A stretch of 64,000 nucleotides of DNA from Pelomonas paludis. GTDB taxonomy: Bacteria > Pseudomonadota > Gammaproteobacteria > Burkholderiales > Burkholderiaceae_C. The position numbers and the translations under genes were made by a program. The stretch covers positions 434,001 to 498,000 of the forward strand of contig NZ_JBDPZD010000001.1 in assembly GCF_039872745.1 (NCBI RefSeq), given 5' to 3'. Shown in pieces: positions 37,200 to 46,306 of this stretch (positions are counted from its first letter, which is position 1; each line of letters starts with the position of its first letter). The notes under the pieces were generated by a model. The model was not told where the DNA came from, made no database searches, and worked only from the letters and a program-made list of their open reading frames with translations.

Positions 37200-37958
37200 G
37201 TGCCGCGCTGGCTCCTGGCCCTCGCGCTTTGCTTGTGCAGCCTGTGCTGCGCGGCGGCCCCGGCAGCGCCAACTGCCCCGCCGCTGCGCGTGGCCGTGTC
37301 TGGCACCTGGACCCTGCCCTTTGGCGAGCTGAAGCAGAACCAGCTGGTGCGCGGCATCACCTTCGACGTGATCACCACCGCCGCCCAGCGCGCGGGCCTG
37401 AGGGTGGTGCAGGTGGAGGTGCCGCAGCTGCGGCTGGACGACGCCATGGCCGAGGGCGCGTTCGACCTGCGCTGCCACTTCAGCCCCAGTTGGACGCCCC
37501 ACCCCGATCGCTACCACTGGAGCGAGCCGCTGTTTGAGACCTCGGACGTGCTGGTGGGCCACCGCAATGCGCCGCGCCTGACCACGCTCAAGGCCCTGCG
37601 GCCGAGCGACCGCGTGGGCACGGTACGCGGCTTCAGCTACCCCAGCCTGGAGCCTCTCTTTGCCGCCCAGCAGGCGCAGCGCGAGGACGCCCTCGACATG
37701 GCCGCCGTGCTGCGCAAGCTGGCCGTGCACCGCAGCGACTACGCCGCCGTCAGCCGCCAGAGCCTGGACTGGCATGTGCGCACCTGGGGCAACGCCGGGC
37801 TGGCCGCTTGGCAGCTGGTGATCGAGAAGTCCAACTACCACTGCGCCGTGCCCAAGACCTCGAAGCTGGACGCGGCGCGCGTGCTGGCCGGCATCAACCA
37901 GCTGCGCGGCAGCGCGGCGCTGCGCGAGATCCTGGCCCGCTACGGCGCTGCACGCTGA
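37200..37958 (+). CDS. Periplasmic solute-binding-like protein (SBP_bac_3 family)
   Basis: The 252-residue protein begins at GTG 37200, preceded by GCGAGG, and has a signal peptide ending near CCAAAPA. The binding fold is visible in LRVAVSGTWTLPFGELKQNQ, RGITFDVITTAAQRAGL, FDLRCHFSPSWTPHPDRYHW and DRVGTVRGFSYPSLEPLF. Like the protein at 35649 it lacks a partner transporter nearby. The two face away from each other around the lipoprotein gene and may have arisen by duplication, though they differ greatly in sequence. Confidence 0.82.
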   Translation: MPRWLLALALCLCSLCCAAAPAAPTAPPLRVAVSGTWTLPFGELKQNQLVRGITFDVITTAAQRAGLRVVQVEVPQLRLDDAMAEGAFDLRCHFSPSWTPHPDRYHWSEPLFETSDVLVGHRNAPRLTTLKALRPSDRVGTVRGFSYPSLEPLFAAQQAQREDALDMAAVLRKLAVHRSDYAAVSRQSLDWHVRTWGNAGLAAWQLVIEKSNYHCAVPKTSKLDAARVLAGINQLRGSAALREILARYGAAR

Positions 37959-37965
37959 AGCAGCG

Positions 37966-38760
37966 TCAAAGCTTGCGGTGCTTGAGCGCCGGCAGTTGCT
38001 CGCGCACCTGGGCGATGCGCGCGAGGTCCACCTCGCCGATCACCACGCCCTCGCCCTCAGCCTGCACGGCCAGCACCTGGCCCCAGGGGTCGATCAGTTC
38101 GGTGTGGCCGAAGGTGCGGCGGCCATTGGGGTGGGTGCCGCCCTGGGCGGGTGCCAGCACATAGCACTGGTTCTCGACGGCGCGGGCGCGCAGCAGCAGC
38201 TCCCAGTGCGCTTGGCCGGTGGTGTGGGTGAAGGCGGCGGGCACGAGCAGCAGGTCGACCGGCGCGTAGCGGCGGAAGAGTTCGGGGAAGCGCAGGTCGT
38301 AGCAGACCGACAGGCCCACGCGCAGGCCATCGACCTCAAAGCTCGTGGGCTCGCTGCCGGCCTCCAGCACGCGGCCCTCGTCGTAGCTTTCGCGGCCGTT
38401 GTCGAAGGCGAACAAATGGATCTTGTCGTAGCGCGCGATGCGCTGGCCTTGCGGGTCGAAGACCAGGGTGCTGTTGCGCACGCGGTCGGGCGTGTCGGCC
38501 TTGAGCGGCAGGGTGCCACCGACGACGTACAGGCCCAGCTCGCGCGCGGCGTCGGCCAGCATCTGCTGCATGGGGCCGCTGCCCAGGTCCTCGGCAATCG
38601 CCAGCTTGTCGCGGTCGTGCTGGCCGATCAGGCAGAAGTACTCGGGCAGGGCCGCGAGGCGGGCGCCTTGCGCGGCGGCCTGCTCCAACAGGCGGCGCGC
38701 GGCGCTGAGGTTGGCGGCCACGTCGGGGCCGGAGACCATTTGGAGGGCGGCAACTTTCAT
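37966..38760 (-). CDS. Carbon-nitrogen hydrolase (nitrilase superfamily, Nit-like)
   Basis: The 264-residue amidase of the nitrilase superfamily has the Glu-Lys-Cys triad: Glu in LAALPEYFCLIG, Lys in RYDKIHLFAFD and Cys in VGLSVCYDLRFPELFR. The end RTFGHTELIDPWGQVLAVQ is typical of the Nit1/Nit2 branch, whose members hydrolyse deaminated glutathione or omega-amides. Its ATG overlaps the stop of the large YhdP gene (ATGA), so it is translationally coupled to it; this pairing is common in betaproteobacteria as far as I recall. Confidence 0.93.
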   Translation of the reverse strand: MKVAALQMVSGPDVAANLSAARRLLEQAAAQGARLAALPEYFCLIGQHDRDKLAIAEDLGSGPMQQMLADAARELGLYVVGGTLPLKADTPDRVRNSTLVFDPQGQRIARYDKIHLFAFDNGRESYDEGRVLEAGSEPTSFEVDGLRVGLSVCYDLRFPELFRRYAPVDLLLVPAAFTHTTGQAHWELLLRARAVENQCYVLAPAQGGTHPNGRRTFGHTELIDPWGQVLAVQAEGEGVVIGEVDLARIAQVREQLPALKHRKL

Positions 38761-41700
38761 GGGGCGGGAGCGGAGGCTGGGGTGGATGGGGCGGACGCTG
38801 CGGAAGCGGCTGCACGGGCAGCCTCGGCGATGCGCTCGATGCGCTCCACCTTGGGCTCGCTCCAGCTGCCGGTGATGTGGAACTCGCGCGTGTTGGCGGC
38901 CGCCATGGGGCGGCTAAAGATGAGCTGGGCCAGGAAGGTGGTCAGCGCCACGGCGGGGTTGATGGCGGCATAGGCCAGTGAGGCGCCGCCGGCATTGATC
39001 TCGGGCACGACGACGACGCGCAGCACCTGGGTCTCGGCGGCCAGGTCGCTGCTGCCGTCCACCAGCACGGCCGCCTGCACGCCGCGGATGCGGATGTTGT
39101 CGCTGCGGGCCACGCCATTGGCCAGGTGCACGTCGGCGGTGACGCCGTCGAACACGAAGCCGTCGGCAAACACGTCGCGGAAGTCCAGCAGCAGGCGGCG
39201 CGGCAGCGACTGCAGGCTGAGCACCCCGAGCAGGCGCGCCACGCCGGGCTCGGCCTTGAGGAAAGTGCCGGAGTCGAGCTGCAGCTTGAGCTCGCCGCCG
39301 AGGCTGGGGTAGTTAAAGGCCAGGGGCGAGCCGTCCCAGCTGATGTGGCCGCTCATGCTGCCCTTGCCGCTGCGCAGCGTGGCGGGCTGGCCCAGGCGCG
39401 CCAGCAGGCGGCCGGCGTCGGCAATGTCGAGCTGCAGCTCCAGCTCGGTGCGGCGCGGGCTGCCCGGGCGCGGCGCGGCCCAGCTGCCGTGGCCGTGCAG
39501 CGTGGCGTCGGGCGACTTGATCTCGACGCGGTCGAGCTGCCAGTCCCGCGCGCCGCTGCTGCGATCGGGCACGCGGGCCTGCAGCTCCAGCCGCCCCAGG
39601 CGCTTGCCCTTGAGCTCGAAGTCGTCCACCACGATGTCCAGCGCCGGGAAGCTGGCGCCGCCCTCGCGGTCGAGCAGCTCGGTGGCGCGGGCGCTCATGG
39701 TGTCGGCGTCCTGGCGCGGCAGCGAGAGGCGGCTGAGCCGCGCATGCACCTCGGCCACCTCGGCCGGCGCGGTGAACTGCACGCCACGCAGCTCGACGAG
39801 GCCGGCCAGCTGCTCGGCGTCGAGCTGCAGGCGCCAGATGCTGGCGTCCGGGTTGCGCGAGATCTGCGCGGCCACGCCGCTGAGCTGGCGCCCATCCAGC
39901 CGCAGCTGGCGGCTGCGCAGGTTGACCTGCTGGGGCAGCCAGCTGAAGTCGGGGGAGGCCGCTGGTGCAGCAGCGGGCGCGCCGTCCGTTCGGGTGTCAG
40001 GGCGCGCCTGCCGCGCCCAGCGCGCCACCTGGGCCTGCCAGGCATCGAGATCGAGGCTGGCCGCCTGCAGCTGCACGGCAATGCCGCCGGCCGGCAACGC
40101 GGGCAGCTTGTCCTGCACGGCGATGGCGCCGCGCAACGCGCGGCCAGTGGTGGTGTCGCGCTGCACCTGGGCCTGCAGCAAGGGCGCGCTGCTGGCGCCC
40201 AGCTCGACACGGATCTCGTCACGCCCCGCCGCGATGGGCACCTGCAGCCAGCGCAGCGGCAACGCGGCGTCGGCCTCCTTGCGCAGCGGGGCTGGCAGGT
40301 CCAGGGCCATGCCCTGCAGGTTGCTGGCAAAGCTGACCTCGCTGCCTCCACCATTCGCCCCGCCCGCCAAGGCCAGCTGGAAGCGGTAGGCCGTCTGGCC
40401 CTTCATGGCGCTGGCGAGCTGGGCCAGCGGCCCCAGCTCGGCGGCCTGGCGCAGGGCCTCGCCGCTGGCCTGGCCCTGGATGCCGAAGCGCAGGCTGCCG
40501 TCCTTCTGGCTGCCGCCGTCGATGCTCACCTCGCCGCCCAGCAGCCGCGCGCCACCGCCGCTGAGCTGCACGCTGCGCTCGTCAAAGTCGATGCGGGCCC
40601 GCGCGTCGCTGAGGTGGGGCACATCGGGGCGCAGGCGCAGCTCCACGCCGGCCAGTTGCACCTGGCCCTTGACGGTGCCGTGCGGGCTGCCCTCCCACAG
40701 CGGGATCTGCACGCCGAGCTTGAGCGTGCTGGGCCCGCTGGCCACGGCCTGGCCCAGCGCATGCGAGAGCCAACCGTCCAGCGGCGAGCTGCGCACAAAG
40801 CGCAGCAGGTCGGCCAGTTGGCCCTTGCCCTGGCCGTCGAGCTGGAGCTGGGCCTTGGCGCCGAAGTGGGCGATGCCGCCGTTCACGCCCGAGACCTCGT
40901 AGCCGAGCATGCGCGCCCGGGCATTGCGGATCTGCATGCCGTCGCGCTCGAAGACCAGTTCGCCGTCGATGCGCTCGAAGGGCGGCCAGCTGCTCGGCGT
41001 GCCGTCGGGCGCGGGCGGCACATAGGCCAGGCTGACGCCGCGTGCCTGCGTGGCCACGCGGAACACACCGGCGCTGCCCGGCGCGGTGTACGGGAAATCG
41101 GCCAGCGGGCCCTTGAGCCGCACGCTGACGCCGTCGGCATCGCCCGCCAGCAGCGCGCGGCTCAGGTAGCTGCGCGTGGCCGGCAGCGAGAGCGGCATGT
41201 AGCGCGCCACGCGCGTGGCGGCCAGGCCGTCGAGGTGGCCGCTGAGGTCGATGGTGCCGGGGCCGGTGGCGTCCCGCGCGCGGTGCCAGCGCAGCTCGAA
41301 CTCGCCGCGCGCATCGGGCGTCTGCAGGCGCAGGTCCTGCAGCGCGAACTCGTAAGCGCCCTGCTTGTCGCCCGGCTGGGGCAGGCGCCAGTGCAGGTGG
41401 GTCTGCAGCTCGGCGATGGGCAGCAAGGGGTCTTCAAAGAGGCCGGGCAGCTCGACACGGCCATCCCGCACGGCCAGTTGCGCCTGGCCGCCTTGCTCGG
41501 TGGCCTCCAGCTGCAGGCTGGCGCCGCGGACGCCGGGGCGGCCCAGGGCCCCCGGGCGGGCAGGCGTGCCGGCCGTGAGCGCCAGGCCCTCCAGGCGGGC
41601 CGCAACGCGGTACTGGCGCGGCGCGTCCAGCGGGCCCAGCCAGCTGCCGTGCAGCTCGGTCAGCACGCCTTCGGGCTGCAGGCTGGCCAGCAGGTGGTGG

Positions 41701-42890
41701 CTGCGTTCGCCCAGCGGCAGGCGCTGGGCGATCTGGGCCATCAGCGCAAAGTCGAGCCGCTGGGCATTGACCTCGCCGCCCAGCACCTCGGGGCTGGCCT
41801 GGCCCTTGGCCGGCGCCATCTGCAGGCTGACACCCCAGTCCGAGCGCGGCCAGACGATGCCGTCGCCGCTGACAAAGCCCAGGCGGCGCGCCTGCAGGCT
41901 GAGCTTGTCCTTGACGCGCGAGAGCTCGACCCGGCCCTCGATCTGGTCCAGCTGCAGCTCGGGGGCGCCGTCCAGCAGGCGCAGGCGCACGGCGCGCAGG
42001 CCGAGGTCAACCGTTGCGGCGGCGGGCTGGCCGGCCTGCACGTCCACCCAGGCGCGCACGGCGCCGTCGCCCTCGCGCAGGTCAAAGGGCAGGTCCACAT
42101 GGCGGCGCAGCTCGCGCAGGTCAGTGCGGGGCAGGTCCATGAAGAGCTCGCCGCGCCAGTGGCTGAGGTCGCCCGGGCGCTTGAGCAGCTGCTGGCGGAA
42201 CTGGCCGCGCAGGCTGAAGCGCTCTCCCCAGGCAGCGGGCGGCGTGGCGTCGAGCCGGAACTGGTGGCGCTGCAGGCCGTTGCGCAGCAGCAGGTTGACG
42301 CCGTCCAGCTCCAGCGCGGCGGGGGGGTGGCCCTGCTTGTCGGCGCGGCGCTCGTCCAGCCAGCGCAGGCGGCCGTTGCGCACCCACAGCTCGGGCTGGC
42401 TGAAGAGCCAGTCCTCCCAGGCATCGCCGGCGCCGCTGGCCTCAGTCTTCTCGGCGCCCTCCACGTCCAGCCCGGCGATGAAGATCCGGCCCGTGCGGTC
42501 CCGCCGGATCTCGACCTCGGGCGCGTCGATCAGCAGCTGGGCAAAGCGGGGCTCCCAGACGAAGAGCGACTGCACCGACAGCACGGCCGTGACGCGCGGC
42601 AGGCGCAGGGCCTCGCGGGCGCCGGGGCCGGTGCGGTCCAGCAGCTGCACGTCGCGCAGCTCCAGCGCCGGCATCCAGCCGCCGGATTCGGCCTTGAGGC
42701 TGCCGATGCGCAAAGGCACCCCCAGCACCTTCGTGGCCTCTCGCTCCAGCCACGGACGCATGCCGTCCACGCGCGGCAGAATCGCCCAGTGCACCACCAA
42801 CCAGGCCACTACCAGCAGCCCCGCCAGCAGCAGCACGAGCGCGCGCAAGCCGCGCCAGCACAGGCGCAGCGGCGCGCCACAGCGACGCAT
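38757..42890 (-). CDS. YhdP-family AsmA-like envelope protein
   Basis: The 1377-residue protein has one N-terminal membrane anchor (LRALVLLLAGLLVVAWLVVH) followed by a very long periplasmic beta-rich body with a DUF3971 region and a C-terminal AsmA-like part (LNYPSLGG-type segment FNYPSLGGELKLQLDSGTFL, DFRDVFADGFVFDGVTADVH, INPAVALTTFLAQLIFSRPM). YhdP and related AsmA proteins are known to help move phospholipids between inner and outer membranes. The start ATG 42890 is preferred because it precedes the anchor directly; upstream in-frame codons extend into the divergent glnE region. It is coupled to the nitrilase gene. Confidence 0.92.
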   Translation of the reverse strand: MRRCGAPLRLCWRGLRALVLLLAGLLVVAWLVVHWAILPRVDGMRPWLEREATKVLGVPLRIGSLKAESGGWMPALELRDVQLLDRTGPGAREALRLPRVTAVLSVQSLFVWEPRFAQLLIDAPEVEIRRDRTGRIFIAGLDVEGAEKTEASGAGDAWEDWLFSQPELWVRNGRLRWLDERRADKQGHPPAALELDGVNLLLRNGLQRHQFRLDATPPAAWGERFSLRGQFRQQLLKRPGDLSHWRGELFMDLPRTDLRELRRHVDLPFDLREGDGAVRAWVDVQAGQPAAATVDLGLRAVRLRLLDGAPELQLDQIEGRVELSRVKDKLSLQARRLGFVSGDGIVWPRSDWGVSLQMAPAKGQASPEVLGGEVNAQRLDFALMAQIAQRLPLGERSHHLLASLQPEGVLTELHGSWLGPLDAPRQYRVAARLEGLALTAGTPARPGALGRPGVRGASLQLEATEQGGQAQLAVRDGRVELPGLFEDPLLPIAELQTHLHWRLPQPGDKQGAYEFALQDLRLQTPDARGEFELRWHRARDATGPGTIDLSGHLDGLAATRVARYMPLSLPATRSYLSRALLAGDADGVSVRLKGPLADFPYTAPGSAGVFRVATQARGVSLAYVPPAPDGTPSSWPPFERIDGELVFERDGMQIRNARARMLGYEVSGVNGGIAHFGAKAQLQLDGQGKGQLADLLRFVRSSPLDGWLSHALGQAVASGPSTLKLGVQIPLWEGSPHGTVKGQVQLAGVELRLRPDVPHLSDARARIDFDERSVQLSGGGARLLGGEVSIDGGSQKDGSLRFGIQGQASGEALRQAAELGPLAQLASAMKGQTAYRFQLALAGGANGGGSEVSFASNLQGMALDLPAPLRKEADAALPLRWLQVPIAAGRDEIRVELGASSAPLLQAQVQRDTTTGRALRGAIAVQDKLPALPAGGIAVQLQAASLDLDAWQAQVARWARQARPDTRTDGAPAAAPAASPDFSWLPQQVNLRSRQLRLDGRQLSGVAAQISRNPDASIWRLQLDAEQLAGLVELRGVQFTAPAEVAEVHARLSRLSLPRQDADTMSARATELLDREGGASFPALDIVVDDFELKGKRLGRLELQARVPDRSSGARDWQLDRVEIKSPDATLHGHGSWAAPRPGSPRRTELELQLDIADAGRLLARLGQPATLRSGKGSMSGHISWDGSPLAFNYPSLGGELKLQLDSGTFLKAEPGVARLLGVLSLQSLPRRLLLDFRDVFADGFVFDGVTADVHLANGVARSDNIRIRGVQAAVLVDGSSDLAAETQVLRVVVVPEINAGGASLAYAAINPAVALTTFLAQLIFSRPMAAANTREFHITGSWSEPKVERIERIAEAARAAASAASAPSTPASAPAP

Positions 42891-43019
42891 CAAAGAGTGG
42901 GAAAAGGCCGAAACGGGCACGCAGACAAGTCGGGACGACCGTTCAGGGCCCCGGCGCACGGGGACACTCGCTGCCCCGGGCGCTGCCCTGATCCGTGGAC
43001 GCGACCCTAGCACATCGCC

Positions 43020-45755
43020 GTGAATTCCACCGTTCTTCACCCCCCCGTGGCACTGGCCGAGCACAGCCGTTTTGTGCAGCGCGTGCGGCGCCGTTACGCC
43101 GCCGAGCTGGCGCTGCTGCCGGCCGGCCGGCCTGACCGGGCACTGATCGACGCCCTCATCGGCGCCCTTCTGGCCACCGGCCGGCCGCTGCCCTCGGCCC
43201 TGCGCGTGGCCCGCCACCTGGTGCTGGAGCGCCTGGCCGTGCTGGACGTGGAGCAGCGCTGCCCCATGGCCGACGTGACGGCCGCCATGACCCACCTGGC
43301 CGAGATCACGCTCGACCGCGCGCTGACCGACGCCCGCGCCGAGCTGGACGCCCTGCACGGCGCGCCGCTGGACGAAGCCGGCCACGAGATCGCCTTCTGG
43401 GTGGTCGGCATGGGCAAGCTCGGCGCGCGCGAGCTGAATGTCTCGTCCGACATCGACCTGATCTACGTCTACGACGACGACGGCCACACCCACGGCCCGC
43501 GCCCCATCACCGCCCACGAATACTTTGCGCTGCTGGCCAAGCGGCTCTACGCCTTGATTGGCGACGTGACGGACGACGGCCAGGTCTTCCGCGTCGACCT
43601 GGCGCTGCGCCCCAATGGCAAGAGCGGCCCGCCCGCCGTGTCCTTGGCGATGCTGGAGGAGTACTTCCTCGTCCAGGGCCGCGAGTGGGAGCGCTTTGCC
43701 TGGCTGAAGAGCCGCGTGGTGGCACCGCTGTCAGCCGCCAGCGACCCGCGCACCCGTGGCCTGCGCGACCTGGTCAGCCCCTTTGTCTACCGCCGCTACC
43801 TGGACTACGGCGTCTTCGAGGGCCTGCGCCAGCTCCACGGCAAGATCCGCAGCGAGGCCAAGGCGCGCTGCGCCGGGCGGCCCGAGCGGGCCAATGACGT
43901 CAAGCTCGCGCGCGGTGGCATCCGCGAGATCGAGTTCATCGTGCAGCTGATGCAGGTGGTGCGCGGCGGCCAGTTCCCCGAGATCCGCACCCGCTCCACC
44001 GTCAAGGCGCTGCAGCACCTGGCGGCGCGCGGGCTGATGAAGCTCGCCACCGCCGAGCAGTTGCAAGCGGCCTATGTGCTGCTGCGCCAGGTCGAGCACC
44101 GCATCCAGTTCCTGGACGACCAGCAGACCCACTGCCTGCCCCAGGAAGACGCCGACCTGCGCTGGATCGCCGCATCGCTCGGCCTCGTTTGTGACCGCAA
44201 CAGCTGCCAGCTGCTGGAGCGCCTGGACGAGGTGCGCGAGTTCGTCGCCGCCGAGTTCGACTCGCTGCTGCACGGCGCCCCGCAGGCCGCCGCCGCCAGC
44301 GGCCCCTGCACCGGCTGTGGCTGCCCGCCGCCGGCGCTGGACTCCGAGGACTTCCTGGCCAAGCTGCCCGAGGCCCTGGCGCGCAGCGTGCGCAGCCTGG
44401 CCGAGAACCCGCGCGTCAAGCTGCTCCGCGATGAGAGCCGCCAGCGCCTGGCCAAGCTGATTGCGCGCGCCGCCAAGCACATGGCGGCGGGTGAATGCAG
44501 CGAGGACGCCGCGCTGCGCTTTGTGGACTGGCTCGAGCCCCTGCTGCGCCGCGAGAGCTACCTCGCCCTGCTGCTGGAGCGCCCGCAGGTCCAGCAGCGC
44601 CTGCTCAGCCTGCTGGGCGTGGCACGCTGGCCCATGCGCTACCTGATGCGCCACCCCGGCGTGATCGACGAGCTGGCCGACGCCCGCCTGCTGCACGGCC
44701 GCTTCGAGCCCGCCGCTTACCTCGCCGAACTGCAGGCCCGCCACGCCGGCTGGACGCGCAGCGGCGAGACCGACGACGAAGAGGCCCTGCTCGACACCCT
44801 GCGCCGCGCCCACCATGCCGAGATCTTCCGCACCCTGGTGCGTGACGTCGAAGGCGAGCTGAGCGTGGAGCAGGTGGCCGACGACCTCTCCCTGCTGGCC
44901 GACGCCACGCTGCAATGCACGCTCGACTGGGTCTGGCCTCGCATCAAGAACCGCCACCGCGATGCGCCCCGCTTTGCCGTCATCGCCTACGGCAAGCTCG
45001 GCGGCAAGGAGCTGGGCTACGGCAGTGATCTGGACGTGGTCTTCGTCTTCGACGACGAGGACGAGCGCGCCTCCGAGGTCTATGGCGCCTATGTGCGCCG
45101 CCTCGTCACCTGGCTCACGCTGCGCACCTCGGCCGGCGAGCTGTTCGACATCGACACCGCGCTGCGGCCCAACGGCAACTCGGGCCTGCTCGTCACCTCG
45201 ATGGACAGCTTTGCCGCTTACCAAACAGGTCGCGGCAGCAACACCGCCTGGACCTGGGAACACCAGGCCATCACCCGCGCCCGCTTTTGCGCCGGCTGCC
45301 CCGAGCTGGCCGAACGCTTCGAGGCCGTGCGCCGCGAGGTGCTGACCGCCGAGCGCGACCTGCCCGCGCTGCGCGCCGAGGTGCAGTCCATGCGCGACAA
45401 GGTGCATCAGGCCAAGGCGCCCAAGCCCGGCCGCTTCGACCTCAAGTACAGCGACGGCGGCATGATGGACGCCGAGTTCGCGCTGCAAACCCTGGTCCTC
45501 GCCCACGCCCGCCAGCACCCCGAGCTGCTGGCCAATGCCGGCAACATCGCCCTGCTGGAGCGCTGCGAGGCCGTCGGCCTGCTGCCCCCCGGCGTCGGCC
45601 ACGCGGCGGCCGATGCCTACCGCGAGCTGCGCCGCGCCCAGCACCGGGCCCGGCTGGACGAGCAATCCACCGCCTTTGATGCCGAAGCGGCGGCCCGCTT
45701 TGAGCCCCAGCGCGAGGCGATTCGGGCGTTGTGGCGGGCGGTGTTCATCGGGTGA
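43020..45755 (+). CDS. glnE: Bifunctional glutamine-synthetase adenylyltransferase/deadenylase
   Basis: The 911-residue enzyme adds or removes AMP on glutamine synthetase in response to nitrogen state through PII. It has two nucleotidyltransferase domains: WVVGMGKLGARELNVSSDID with LIYVYDDD (residues about 125-160) and FAVIAYGKLGGKELGYGSDL with VVFVFDDED (about 655-690). Both keep their G-D-x-D type metal motifs. The central GlnE region and the MRDKVHQAKAPKPGRFDLKY linker are present. The start is GTG 43020; the length is slightly below the E. coli protein. Its stop overlaps the rhombosortase start. Confidence 0.96.
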   Translation: MNSTVLHPPVALAEHSRFVQRVRRRYAAELALLPAGRPDRALIDALIGALLATGRPLPSALRVARHLVLERLAVLDVEQRCPMADVTAAMTHLAEITLDRALTDARAELDALHGAPLDEAGHEIAFWVVGMGKLGARELNVSSDIDLIYVYDDDGHTHGPRPITAHEYFALLAKRLYALIGDVTDDGQVFRVDLALRPNGKSGPPAVSLAMLEEYFLVQGREWERFAWLKSRVVAPLSAASDPRTRGLRDLVSPFVYRRYLDYGVFEGLRQLHGKIRSEAKARCAGRPERANDVKLARGGIREIEFIVQLMQVVRGGQFPEIRTRSTVKALQHLAARGLMKLATAEQLQAAYVLLRQVEHRIQFLDDQQTHCLPQEDADLRWIAASLGLVCDRNSCQLLERLDEVREFVAAEFDSLLHGAPQAAAASGPCTGCGCPPPALDSEDFLAKLPEALARSVRSLAENPRVKLLRDESRQRLAKLIARAAKHMAAGECSEDAALRFVDWLEPLLRRESYLALLLERPQVQQRLLSLLGVARWPMRYLMRHPGVIDELADARLLHGRFEPAAYLAELQARHAGWTRSGETDDEEALLDTLRRAHHAEIFRTLVRDVEGELSVEQVADDLSLLADATLQCTLDWVWPRIKNRHRDAPRFAVIAYGKLGGKELGYGSDLDVVFVFDDEDERASEVYGAYVRRLVTWLTLRTSAGELFDIDTALRPNGNSGLLVTSMDSFAAYQTGRGSNTAWTWEHQAITRARFCAGCPELAERFEAVRREVLTAERDLPALRAEVQSMRDKVHQAKAPKPGRFDLKYSDGGMMDAEFALQTLVLAHARQHPELLANAGNIALLERCEAVGLLPPGVGHAAADAYRELRRAQHRARLDEQSTAFDAEAAARFEPQREAIRALWRAVFIG

Positions 45756-46306
45756 AGTGGGGCCTCAGCCTCGCCGCCTGGGCCCTGCTCGCCACGCTGG
45801 CCCAGGCGCTGCCGCCCACGCAGCTGGCCTGGCAAGGCAGCTTGGCCGAGCCCTGGCGCTTGTTCACCGCCGCCTTTGTCCACTGGACGCCGTGGCACCT
45901 GACGATGAACCTGGCCGGCTGCGCGGCACTGGCCGTGCTCGGCTGGCGCGCAGCCCTGGGCCCGCGCGATGCGGTGGCGCTGTGGCTGGCCCTGCCGCTC
46001 ACGCAACTGGGCCTGCTGCTGCGGCCCGACCTCGCCAGCTACGGCGGGCTCTCGGGCGCGCTGCATGCGGCAACAGGCATCGCGGCCTGTGCGCTGCTGG
46101 CGCGTTCCACGGCGCGCGAGCGCTGGGTGGGTGCGGGCATTGCCTCGGGCTTGGCCGTCAAGCTGGTGCTGGAGCAGCCCTGGGGGCCCGCGCTGCAGAC
46201 CGTGCCGGGGCTCGACTTCCCGCTGGCGCCTTGGGCGCACCTGAGTGGCGCCGGGGCTGGCCTGCTGGCCTGGGCTGGCAGCAGAATCGGGCGCCATGGG
46301 ACGTGA
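45752..46306 (+). CDS. rrtA: Rhombosortase (rhomboid-type intramembrane protease for GlyGly-CTERM proteins)
   Basis: The 184-residue membrane protein has about five to six hydrophobic segments. Key residues are in WRLFTAAFVHWTPWHLTMNL (conserved HxxxxHxxxN), SYGGLSGALHAA with the nucleophile Ser101, and PWAHLSGAGAGLLAW with catalytic His163. This layout is that of rhombosortase rather than a general rhomboid. The family cleaves GlyGly-CTERM tails; the S8 protease at 20645 is a likely client. The GTG start overlaps the glnE stop (GTGA), and the gene's end overlaps the next gene by 11 bases. Confidence 0.88.
   Translation: MKWGLSLAAWALLATLAQALPPTQLAWQGSLAEPWRLFTAAFVHWTPWHLTMNLAGCAALAVLGWRAALGPRDAVALWLALPLTQLGLLLRPDLASYGGLSGALHAATGIAACALLARSTARERWVGAGIASGLAVKLVLEQPWGPALQTVPGLDFPLAPWAHLSGAGAGLLAWAGSRIGRHGT

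Noticed and set aside
39126..43010. Very long open frame (about 1294 codons) opposite the YhdP gene
   Set aside because: It is low-complexity (Ala, Gly, Arg, Gln rich), lacks family motifs and a ribosome site, and mirrors the third-position GC bias of the real gene on the other strand.
43731..45665. Minus-strand open frame of about 644 codons opposite glnE
   Set aside because: Typical high-GC antisense shadow; glnE on the plus strand has both nucleotidyltransferase domains intact.
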